A DNA stretch of 40,227 nucleotides from Bacteroidetes bacterium UBA2364 (GTDB lineage: Bacteria; Bacteroidota; Rhodothermia; Rhodothermales; UBA2364): NCBI GenBank assembly GCA_002344075.1, contig DDTM01000066.1, forward strand, positions 1-40,227, read 5' to 3'. The notes under the pieces are model-generated. The model made no database searches. It was not told the origin of the DNA and saw only the letters and a list, made by a program, of their open reading frames with translations. Each line of letters starts with the position of its first letter. The stretch's first letter is position 1. Below, one piece after another: positions 24,312-31,962 of the stretch. Both the position numbers and the translations under genes were made by a program.

Positions 24312-25799
24312 ATGAACAACGCCAAAGGAAAAGTCGTCCAGATCATCGGTCCGGTAATTGACGTGGAGTTTCCGCAAAACCAGGTACCGGAAATTTTGCA
24401 CGCCCTCGAAATTGAGCGCCCGGGGCAAACGAATCTGGTTCTTGAAGTTCAGCAACACCTCGGTGAAAACCGTGTCCGTGCCGTTTCTATGGAATCCACC
24501 GATGGCCTTACACGCGGTACCGAAGTGATCAACTTAAATCGGGCCGTCTCTGTACCCACTGGTTCCGAAATCCGTGGACGTTTGTTCAATGTTGTGGGCC
24601 GCGCCATTGATGGCCTTCCGCAACCTAAAGCCGATGACTACCGACCGATTCATGCCGAGCCACCCTCTTTTGATCAGTTGGCCGCTGCGGTGGAAATGCT
24701 TGAGACAGGTATTAAGGTCGTGGACTTGCTCGAACCCTATGCCAAAGGGGGAAAAATTGGTCTCTTTGGTGGTGCTGGCGTGGGCAAGACGGTGCTTATC
24801 ATGGAGTTGATCAACAATATCGCAAAAGGCCATGATGGACTCTCGGTATTTGCGGGTGTGGGAGAGAGAACCCGCGAAGGAAATGACCTCCTCCGCGAAA
24901 TGATTGAATCTAATGTAGTACGCTATGGTGATGAGTTCAAACACTCGATGGAAGAAGGCAATTGGGATCTCTCGAAGGTGAATATGCAAGAATTGACAGA
25001 TAGTAGTCTTACATTGGTGTTTGGTCAGATGAACGAGCCACCCGGAGCGCGTGCACGTGTAGCCTTGACAGGGCTGACCATTGCCGAATATTTCCGTGAT
25101 CTCGGCGGTAAAGACGTACTCTTCTTTGTGGACAATATCTTCCGTTTCACCCAGGCTGGTTCAGAGGTATCGGCCTTGTTGGGTCGTATGCCTTCTGCGG
25201 TAGGATACCAACCGACTCTCGCTACCGAAATGGGTCGGATGCAGGAACGGATTACTTCCACAAAAAATGGTTCCGTAACTTCTGTGCAGGCCGTATATGT
25301 TCCGGCAGATGACTTGACTGACCCGGCTCCGGCGACAACGTTCGCTCACTTGGATGCGACAACCGTACTTTCTCGACAAATTGCTTCGTTGGGGATTTAT
25401 CCGGCCATTGACCCATTGGATTCTACCTCCCGGATTTTGGATCCCCGCGTCTTGGGTGACGACCACTACAATACGGCACAAGGGGTAAAGATGCTCTTAC
25501 AACGCTATAAAGAATTGCAAGACATTATTGCCATTTTGGGTATGGACGAACTCTCGGAAGAAGATAAACTGGTGGTTTCCCGTGCACGGAAAGCCCAACA
25601 ATTTATGTCGCAACCTTTCCATGTGGCCGAGCAGTTCACCGGAATGCAGGGGAAATACGTTAAAATTGAAGACACTATCAAAGGATTTAAAATGATCCTC
25701 AATGGTGAATTGGATGACGTTCCAGAGCAAGCATTCCGTTATAAAGGTGCTATCGAAGAAGTACTGGAAGCTGCCGACAAAATGGCTGCAACAGCTTAA
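24312..25799 (+). CDS. atpD: F1F0 ATP synthase subunit beta
   Basis: Catalytic subunit of the F1 head, where ATP is made. 495 residues from the ATG at 24312 (MNNAKGKVVQIIGPVIDVEF), the usual beta start. The P-loop GGAGVGKT has K159, followed by VGERTREGNDL with the catalytic Glu. The Walker B region is DVLFFVDNIFRFTQ, and IASLGIYPAIDPLDSTSR and the DELSEED motif (GMDELSEED) lie further on. It is followed 79 bp later by atpC. Only beta and epsilon are here; the alpha, gamma, delta and F0 genes must lie elsewhere. This split is known from Bacteroidota, Chlorobi and relatives and supports the taxonomic reading. Confidence 0.98.
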   Translation: MNNAKGKVVQIIGPVIDVEFPQNQVPEILHALEIERPGQTNLVLEVQQHLGENRVRAVSMESTDGLTRGTEVINLNRAVSVPTGSEIRGRLFNVVGRAIDGLPQPKADDYRPIHAEPPSFDQLAAAVEMLETGIKVVDLLEPYAKGGKIGLFGGAGVGKTVLIMELINNIAKGHDGLSVFAGVGERTREGNDLLREMIESNVVRYGDEFKHSMEEGNWDLSKVNMQELTDSSLTLVFGQMNEPPGARARVALTGLTIAEYFRDLGGKDVLFFVDNIFRFTQAGSEVSALLGRMPSAVGYQPTLATEMGRMQERITSTKNGSVTSVQAVYVPADDLTDPAPATTFAHLDATTVLSRQIASLGIYPAIDPLDSTSRILDPRVLGDDHYNTAQGVKMLLQRYKELQDIIAILGMDELSEEDKLVVSRARKAQQFMSQPFHVAEQFTGMQGKYVKIEDTIKGFKMILNGELDDVPEQAFRYKGAIEEVLEAADKMAATA

Positions 25800-25878
25800 T
25801 ACCGCATGGGTACATTCGGACGTAATTTATGTCCATCAACTTTAAGTCAATCACTGGCTTTATTTAGGCTTTACGAAA

Positions 25879-26289
25879 ATGGCCAATACTTTTTATACAG
25901 AGATCGTTGAACTCAACGGCAGTGTTTTTAAGGGCGATGTGGTCAGCATTGCAGCTCCGGGAATGGATGGCGGGTTTCAGATTCTGGCAAACCATGCTCC
26001 CATGTTGGCTGCTATGGGCGTGGGAGTTATTTCAATCAAAACCCCTGAAGGTGACAAAATTGACTATACCACAGGTGGCGGATTTGTGCAGGTACACCAC
26101 AACAAAGTGATGGTGTTGGCAGAATCTGCCGAGGTGGTGAGTGAGATTGACGCAGAACGCGCCCAACGTTCTATGGACAAAGCGCTTGCCCAATTAGCCG
26201 AAGCAGAAGACCCCACCGAAAAGGAAAAGGCGCGTGTGGCCTTGGAGCGTGCACGCAACCGCCTCCGTGCCTCGATGGGAAAAGTCTAA
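25879..26289 (+). CDS. atpC: F1F0 ATP synthase subunit epsilon
   Basis: Subunit of the central stalk that couples rotation and can inhibit ATP hydrolysis. 136 residues with both usual parts: the N-terminal beta-barrel (FYTEIVELNGSVFKGDVVSI, then GGFQILANHAPMLAAMG, DYTTGGGFVQVHHNKVMVLAE) and the C-terminal helical hairpin (SEIDAERAQRSMDKALAQL, EKARVALERARNRLRA). Both helices are present, so inhibitory regulation is possible. It follows atpD and ends at a strong terminator, making a two-gene operon. Confidence 0.96.
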   Translation: MANTFYTEIVELNGSVFKGDVVSIAAPGMDGGFQILANHAPMLAAMGVGVISIKTPEGDKIDYTTGGGFVQVHHNKVMVLAESAEVVSEIDAERAQRSMDKALAQLAEAEDPTEKEKARVALERARNRLRASMGKV

Positions 26290-26314
26290 GCCATTCCTTA
26301 GTCCGATGGCTTGT

Positions 26315-26348
26315 AACCGCCTCGCTACAAAAGGGGGCGGTTTTTTTT
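26315..26348 (+). terminator. Rho-independent terminator after atpC
   Basis: AACCGCC (26315-26321) pairs with GGCGGTT (26336-26342), followed by eight T's. It lies 25 bp past the atpC stop. Confidence 0.88.
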
Positions 26349-26465
26349 GTCTAAATACGTATTCACTTCACCTCCGTTTGCATAAACCCTTCTCACATCA
26401 CATAGAGTACTGCACACCTAACCCGCCGTTTATAAGGCTGACATGACTCACCTGTCGCATAAAAA

Positions 26466-26497
26466 AGAGGCTGCTCTATCCTGATGCAGCAGCCTCT
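26466..26497 (-). terminator. Rho-independent terminator after the GH13 gene (minus strand)
   Basis: A perfect 10-bp stem AGAGGCTGCT (26466-26475) / AGCAGCCTCT (26488-26497) with a 12-base loop; the minus strand goes on with TTTTTTAT. It lies 25 bp after the stop of the amylase gene. Confidence 0.88.
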
Positions 26498-26522
26498 GTG
26501 TGGGGCAAAGCATGATGGTTGA

Positions 26523-27947
26523 TTATGGTTTGTCAATAGACAGCAAAACAAACTCCCAAGGTTTTAGGCTAAATACCTGATTGGCTGCTACGGTTTGGCG
26601 GTTACCCTTCATTACATTGTTGTAGGTCCCTGCAAATTTTCCCGCTTGCACGGTTGTTTCGTGTGGTTTTGAGGACAAATTAAATACGGCAATTACACGA
26701 TCGCCGTTTTGCTCACGGACAAAAGCCATTATGCTCGCGCTGTTATCGCTGTCGAGACGCTGGACACTGCCGCCTGCTGCCCCATTCCATAACGCCTCAT
26801 TCGTGTGTTTGAGTTGGGTCAATTTCTGGAAGAAGGCTGCACGCGAGGGGCCAGACCAATCAATTTCGTCTTTGTGGAAAAATGACAAACGTTTATTTAA
26901 CGATGCTTCTTGGCCATTATAGATGAGCGGCATCCCATCGAAAGTAAAAACGAGGGCCATAAAGGTATCACCAGCCTCACCAAAAGACTCACGCTCCGTC
27001 CCATTCCATGTATTTTCGTCGTGATTTTGGGTAAAATGCATCTGATAACCCTGCTTTGGGAATTTAGACTTAAACGCCGAGAGGTAGGTCATCAGATCAT
27101 TCGCATTTTTCTTTCCTTTGGCAATGTCTTTGATCAGTACATGGAACTTCCATCCATAGTTCGCCTGAAAACAAGAAGTGAGATGTTCTGGAATATCCCC
27201 CCATTCCGAGAGCATAAAAACGGGTTTAATACGGTCTAATGCAACCCGTAGTTCTGCCCAGAAGTCATTTGGTACAAACCCCGCCACATCTTCCCGAAAT
27301 CCATCCACGCCAAACTCCCGCACCCAGAACTCGTGGGCATCAATGATGGCACGCCGTAACGCCGGATTGTTGTAATCCAGCATGGCCACATCCGCCCAGT
27401 CGGTTACTTGTTTGGAAAACGGATCTATGGGAACAGTAAATTCGCCATTGATCCGTACAAAATATTCCGGATGTTCTTTCATCCACTTGGATTCCCACCC
27501 CGTATGGTCGGGGACAAAGTCTAAGATCACTTTTAGCCCCAAAGCATGTGCTTTTTGGACGAACGCCCGAAAATCGGCTTTGGTACCAAGTTGCGGATTA
27601 ACGTCTTTGAAATCATAGGCGGCATATGGACTGCCTAAGCAAGGCGTGGTTTCGGCGGGGTTGCATTTTTTTTGCGCTTCGGCAATCGGATAAATAGGCA
27701 TAAGCCATACAATATCCACCCCCAATTCTTTAATACGTGGCAGGGCTTCGGCTGCTTTTGCCAAGGTCCCTTCTTTTGAAAACTGGCGGGTGTTCAACTC
27801 GTAAATTACGGCATTTTTGGCCCATTCAGGTACACGCATTTCGGGCGCCACATTGGGTTTCGAAGCATTAGGAATGGGGTGTAGGGTTGATTTGCAGGAC
27901 GGCAGCCATATCATGGCGATTACCAGTACTAAATAATTTAACTTCAT
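26523..27947 (-). CDS. GH13 alpha-amylase family lipoprotein
   Basis: 474 residues. MKLNYLVLVIAMIWLPSC is a lipoprotein signal with Cys18, so the enzyme is anchored in the envelope, facing periplasm or surface. GH13 regions: DFVPDHTG (143-150, region I), GVDGFREDVAG with nucleophile D220 (region II), FMLSEWGD with acid/base E248 (region III) and FTQNHDEN with D310 (region IV). All catalytic residues are present, so it should cleave alpha-1,4-linked glucans or related sugars. The N-terminal part WAKNAVIYELNTRQFSKEGT is typical of bacterial amylase-like enzymes. The C-terminus is a beta-sandwich (GDRVIAVFNLSSKP). The exact substrate is open. No susC/susD genes are near, so it is a stand-alone gene, not a classic PUL member. 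Confidence 0.92.
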   Translation of the reverse strand: MKLNYLVLVIAMIWLPSCKSTLHPIPNASKPNVAPEMRVPEWAKNAVIYELNTRQFSKEGTLAKAAEALPRIKELGVDIVWLMPIYPIAEAQKKCNPAETTPCLGSPYAAYDFKDVNPQLGTKADFRAFVQKAHALGLKVILDFVPDHTGWESKWMKEHPEYFVRINGEFTVPIDPFSKQVTDWADVAMLDYNNPALRRAIIDAHEFWVREFGVDGFREDVAGFVPNDFWAELRVALDRIKPVFMLSEWGDIPEHLTSCFQANYGWKFHVLIKDIAKGKKNANDLMTYLSAFKSKFPKQGYQMHFTQNHDENTWNGTERESFGEAGDTFMALVFTFDGMPLIYNGQEASLNKRLSFFHKDEIDWSGPSRAAFFQKLTQLKHTNEALWNGAAGGSVQRLDSDNSASIMAFVREQNGDRVIAVFNLSSKPHETTVQAGKFAGTYNNVMKGNRQTVAANQVFSLKPWEFVLLSIDKP

Positions 27948-28197
27948 GATGCAGATTGGGTTTTATGAGATAAAGAGCAGGTGACAACGGAAATATCCTT
28001 AAAAGAAGCTACTCCATTTGTTCGAACCACCAAAGTTTCGCAACCCAAGAAAAACCCCTTCCGAAAAAAACTTATCTGTTTTTCAATAATGGGTATTCGC
28101 TCTGCTGAATAAAGCATTGGGTTTTATGGACAATTCGGCATAATAGATTCCTGGTATCGCTATCTTTCAGCAATGATCCCCTAAAACATTAATCAAA

Positions 28198-29262
28198 ATG
28201 GTATTTTTCTGGTCTCACGTCTCGAGACACCCTGTCATCTTGTTGGCCTTGTTTGGTTTGCTGAGTGCCTGTCGTCCTTTCGGGCGTTCAGAATCTTCTG
28301 ATCTCATGCCTTCGGACTCTTTATCCCGCAAAATCGCTGCACAAGTACCTATTGAACGCTTGGAACGGCTATGGATTTCGGTAGCCGTCCCAAACGACGA
28401 AATGATCCATCCACAAACCGTTCGTTTTGGCCCAAGAGAACAGATTTATATCAGTGATGTGGAGCAAAACCGCGTTTTTATATACGACATAGACGGACGC
28501 CGTGTTGGCCAGATCGCTTCTCCGGATTTCAAGTATCCGTATTTGGCCGGTTTTAAAGGTGACACCGTCTTGGTGCTGAACCGTGGTTTAAATCGTTTAG
28601 AATATTACAAAAAAGGCAAAAAAGTGCACGCAGTCTCCGTTCCGACAGGCCCGATGACATATGTACTGTACCATAAAAACCAATATTATTTTAAAGCAAC
28701 TGGCGGCGATGATACCTATCAGGGTTTTATGGCCCAGATGAATCCTGATGGTCGTATTGGTTGGCCCAGTGCCAAATTCTCCAAAAAAAGATTCTGGCGG
28801 TATGCTGGTAACTTACGTATGTGGGGAGATCGGCCCATGAGCCTCTCCGGTTTTCGTCCTGTGGTGGATTTTTTGAGACCGGATGGCGGATTGGATACCC
28901 TCAAGTTAACTGGTTTCGACTCTCCGATGTTGCGTCAGAGCCGGGCATTTTTAATTGGAGATGAATGGAACCCGCCCTTGCTCACCTCCTCGGCTGTCGC
29001 TTTAGACTCCTCTTTGTTTGTACTGAACCTTCGGGCAGGATGGTTACGGATAGACCGCTACGACGAGAAGGGCAGGCTACGGCAAGTCGCTGAAACGCCA
29101 AAACCTCAGTATCAAAAAAACTGGACACCGATGGATATGGACGCAAAATTATTGCCCGATGGCCGTCTCATTTTTGTAGTGGCGTATCATGAACCCACAC
29201 CATCGGTGAGACTGTACCTGTGGCGACAGGACAACAAAACCACAAAATCATTAATTCATTAA
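28198..29262 (+). CDS. Six-bladed beta-propeller (NHL-like) lipoprotein
   Basis: 354 residues. The N-terminus VILLALFGLLSAC is a lipoprotein signal with lipobox LSAC (Cys25). The rest alternates short beta-blades: FGPREQIYISDVEQNRVFIY, GRRVGQIASPDFKYPYLAGF, DTVLVLNRGLNRLEYY, and AVALDSSLFVLNLRAGWLRI. This matches the six-bladed NHL-like propeller lipoproteins common in Bacteroidota. No catalytic motif is seen, so it is probably a binding or scaffold protein in the periplasm or on the surface. The methyltransferase starts 11 bp after its stop. It lies upstream of the exopolysaccharide cluster, but a link is only positional. Confidence 0.75.
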   Translation: MVFFWSHVSRHPVILLALFGLLSACRPFGRSESSDLMPSDSLSRKIAAQVPIERLERLWISVAVPNDEMIHPQTVRFGPREQIYISDVEQNRVFIYDIDGRRVGQIASPDFKYPYLAGFKGDTVLVLNRGLNRLEYYKKGKKVHAVSVPTGPMTYVLYHKNQYYFKATGGDDTYQGFMAQMNPDGRIGWPSAKFSKKRFWRYAGNLRMWGDRPMSLSGFRPVVDFLRPDGGLDTLKLTGFDSPMLRQSRAFLIGDEWNPPLLTSSAVALDSSLFVLNLRAGWLRIDRYDEKGRLRQVAETPKPQYQKNWTPMDMDAKLLPDGRLIFVVAYHEPTPSVRLYLWRQDNKTTKSLIH

Positions 29263-29272
29263 ATATTTATTT

Positions 29273-30034
29273 ATGACTGCCGAACGCTCCTCCCCTGCGG
29301 TCGCTTCTGATAATCCAATCTTTCAAAGGCACCTTTTTGCGTATCGCGAAGCGGCTCCTTATATACATGGAAATGTTTTGGAAGTGGGAAGTGGTACTGG
29401 CTATGGCATCCAAGAATTGGCTCCTAAAGCAATACATTATAATGCAATAGATAAATATGAAACACCTATTCCGGTAAACCTTAACAATGTAACATTTGTT
29501 AGAGAAAGCATCCCTCCCCTCCCCTATGCCACAGGACAGTTTGATATTGTGGTCTCTTTTCAGGTTATTGAACACATAGAAGAAGACCACTTGTTTGTCT
29601 CGGAATGTGCACGAGTTCTAAAACCTGGTGGAACGTTGATCCTTTCCACGCCCAATATCCGTATGTCGCTCACCCGCAACCCTTGGCATGTCCGAGAATA
29701 TACGGCCACAGAATTATCCGAACTATGTTGCCCATTTTTTGATTCGGTGGAGATGTTGGGCATCTTCGGCAAGGCCGCAGCAATGGCCTATTTTGAAAAA
29801 AACAAAGCATTCGTCGAAAGAATAGCCCGTTTCGACGTATTAAATCTGCAATACCGCCTCCCCAGACGTATCCTCCAGATACCATACGACCTGCTGAATA
29901 GACTTAACCGTCTGGCCTTGCGTAAGAGCGATACCGTCCTTACACAAGCCATTAGCCTTGCTGCGTTTGAACTCGCACCTGCTTCAGATCGTTGTTTTGA
30001 CTTGTTTTGTGTTGCAAAAAAAAGAACCGTTTGA
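29273..30034 (+). CDS. Class I SAM-dependent methyltransferase
   Basis: 253 residues. The SAM-binding motif VLEVGSGTGYG lies near residues 35-45, with IDKYE at the end of strand 2, FDIVVSFQVIEHIEED (motif around strand 4) and ARVLKPGGTLILSTPN (strand 5), all typical of the UbiE/Methyltransf_11 fold. It has no signal peptide, so it is cytoplasmic. The C-terminal 80 residues (LQYRLPRRILQIPYDLLNRLNRLALRK) are basic and helical and may touch a membrane or substrate. The substrate is unknown; such enzymes in Bacteroidota often modify sugars or lipids in surface-polymer loci. The segment from about 29260 to 29520 is more AT-rich than its neighbours. It is in the same run as the propeller gene. Confidence 0.85.
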   Translation: MTAERSSPAVASDNPIFQRHLFAYREAAPYIHGNVLEVGSGTGYGIQELAPKAIHYNAIDKYETPIPVNLNNVTFVRESIPPLPYATGQFDIVVSFQVIEHIEEDHLFVSECARVLKPGGTLILSTPNIRMSLTRNPWHVREYTATELSELCCPFFDSVEMLGIFGKAAAMAYFEKNKAFVERIARFDVLNLQYRLPRRILQIPYDLLNRLNRLALRKSDTVLTQAISLAAFELAPASDRCFDLFCVAKKRTV

Positions 30035-30362
30035 TTAAATCTTAATTGGCATAAAACTAAACGATGAACCCTTGGGCTGCATCATAAACCCGCAAACAGA
30101 AATGACGCGCCCCGCCACCAACGGTCATCAGTTCGTCAATCGTATGATCGGTTTCTTACATTAAAAAGTACACTTCTCTTGTTTACTTTTTGATCTCATT
30201 CCGATACTGCGTTTCAATCTTGGCATTCCGAGGCTTTGTTTTGTGTAGGTATTGGGACGCAAGCCCTTTTGGAACGAATTTTTCTTTGTATCTATAAAGG
30301 TGGCATACCGTTTGTTATCGGATAAGAACGTTAAATACCCAAACCTCATACGGTTGTTTGTA
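30035..30362. other. 328-bp intergenic region before the exopolysaccharide cluster
   Basis: No accepted gene. An 8-bp inverted repeat AAAAAGTA (30163-30170) / TACTTTTT (30184-30191) may be a weak terminator for the methyltransferase transcript. On the minus strand 30057-30155 is an open stretch of 32 codons with protein-like composition (TIDELMTVGGGARHFCLRVY) that could be a gene remnant. The promoter for the downstream cluster should lie between about 30190 and 30362, but no box was clear. Confidence 0.4.
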
Positions 30363-31934
30363 ATGGAAAAACAAAGTATCTACGCACCCAAAATTATTAC
30401 CGGCATCAATGTGATTGACGAAGCTTGGGGCGGTTTGTATCGTGGTGGTTCCTACCTCCTCTATGGACAGGCATGGACAGGTCGTAGTCTAATGAACCTG
30501 CAATTTGCGTTCACGGGGGTGAAGCAAAAAGAGCGCTGTCTGTACATTTTCCCTGAACGCCCCCGCGACCTCATTATTCAGGCAGCTTCTATAAACTTCG
30601 ACCTGAGAGGGGCCGTAGAAGATGGTTTGGTTAAACTGATGCGGATTCCGCCGTCGTTCAAACCGAATGAACTGACGGATGAGGAACTCCATAAGGCTAT
30701 TACGGATTTGGTTCAAGTGGTGGCTCAGGAAAATCCGGATCGGTTGATTATTGACAACTTCAGTCGCTTTGCGCAATTTAAGTCTTTTGCGGCATTTCAA
30801 GATGCCTTCATAGACATGCTTGAACGCATTGAATTGGTGGATACAACGCTATTATTTGCTCTCGGTGAGCCAGCCAATGACAATGCCCGTAATGTGATCG
30901 AGTTTATTGCCCGCCAAGTAACGGGTTGTATTCATGTTGCCCTCGACCAAGAAGAGCCGACTTCCTCTCGCCGTTTATTGACCATTATCCCTAATATCGG
31001 GCACCTTGAGGGGCCTGTCGCAGACTATTGGGATCTGGCAGAAACGGTTTCTGAAAACGAGCGCTATCTGTTGGAACAATCGGCCTTACAACAATCCTTT
31101 GAAGAACCGGAACCGGAAGTACCGCAACCAGCGGCTGTAGAAGAGCCGGTTTCTGCTCCCGAACCGGAGGTGATTGCGCCAGTGATCCCTGCGGAACCTG
31201 AGCCTCCAGCTCCTGAACCAGCATTGGGGCAGCCTTTCATTTTGCCGACCATGCAGACGCCACGCCGTTTGTCGGAATTACCACGCCGTTTTGGCAGTTC
31301 TGCCCGAATGCCAGCGTATGTGCCTACGAACCATGCTATAACGCCGCCACCGGTTCCTGCCCAAAAACCAGAGTCAATTTTGGCGTCACCACCGCCGCCC
31401 ACAATAAGCCATACTCCGGTTATTCCGACGCTTCTGGGTAGTTCTCTCCCCTCCTTCGAGAACTTAAGCAGCTTGCGCCAGGAAGAAGAGGCTGCCGTAG
31501 AGGAGGTGTTGCAAAATGAAGTTCGGGACTATACAGACCGGGCAGCATTTCAGCAAGTTTTGGAGCATCAATTCCGTTTGCGAGACCAAAATGGACATTC
31601 TTTCTTACTAATCGCCATGCGTATGGATCGCGGAGAGGGTAAGAAAGTACGCCCATTTGATTTTGAATTTATTCTGGACTTGGTAACGGATGCACTACGC
31701 AATACCGATAGCATGCTTGTGAACCACGACCGAGAGCGATTGGTGATGCTACGTACCAATATCGGGGCGGAAGAATCTCAGTCTTTCTTTACTGAACTGA
31801 TGGGCCAACTCAGAAAAGAGGCGCCTCAGCAGGCAGAACATTTGCTCCGCTCTGTATCCGCTATTGTGGTTCCAGATGGCAAACCTTTTAAAACGGCAGA
31901 AGAATTCTTGGCCTACGCCATGGATCGGCCCTAA
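30363..31934 (+). CDS. KaiC/RecA-like protein with degenerate GGDEF domain keeping an I-site
   Basis: 523 residues from the ATG at 30363 (the frame opens at 30252). Residues about 9-225 follow the KaiC/RecA plan: IITGINVIDEAWGGLYRGG, then the P-loop GQAWTGRS, where the essential Lys is Arg41, and a Walker B-like LIIDN with D131. ATP hydrolysis is doubtful. Residues about 245-360 are a Pro/Glu/Ala-rich linker. Residues about 385-520 look like a GGDEF fold with the signature replaced by HDRER (455-459), so no cyclase activity is expected. RNTD (446-449) sits exactly five residues before it, the position of the inhibitory RxxD site that binds c-di-GMP. Known parallels are BcsE (RecA-like part plus I-site domain) and PelD. 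It is 28 bp upstream of the export gene, so it probably controls that machine. The domain calls are mine by eye. Confidence 0.72.
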   Translation: MEKQSIYAPKIITGINVIDEAWGGLYRGGSYLLYGQAWTGRSLMNLQFAFTGVKQKERCLYIFPERPRDLIIQAASINFDLRGAVEDGLVKLMRIPPSFKPNELTDEELHKAITDLVQVVAQENPDRLIIDNFSRFAQFKSFAAFQDAFIDMLERIELVDTTLLFALGEPANDNARNVIEFIARQVTGCIHVALDQEEPTSSRRLLTIIPNIGHLEGPVADYWDLAETVSENERYLLEQSALQQSFEEPEPEVPQPAAVEEPVSAPEPEVIAPVIPAEPEPPAPEPALGQPFILPTMQTPRRLSELPRRFGSSARMPAYVPTNHAITPPPVPAQKPESILASPPPPTISHTPVIPTLLGSSLPSFENLSSLRQEEEAAVEEVLQNEVRDYTDRAAFQQVLEHQFRLRDQNGHSFLLIAMRMDRGEGKKVRPFDFEFILDLVTDALRNTDSMLVNHDRERLVMLRTNIGAEESQSFFTELMGQLRKEAPQQAEHLLRSVSAIVVPDGKPFKTAEEFLAYAMDRP

Positions 31935-31962
31935 ACTCACCGCTCATCTCGCTTCATCCGCT

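Noticed and set aside
28017..28030. tRNA T-loop-like GTTCGAACC followed by ACCA
   Set aside because: No acceptor, D or anticodon stems can be drawn upstream; chance resemblance.
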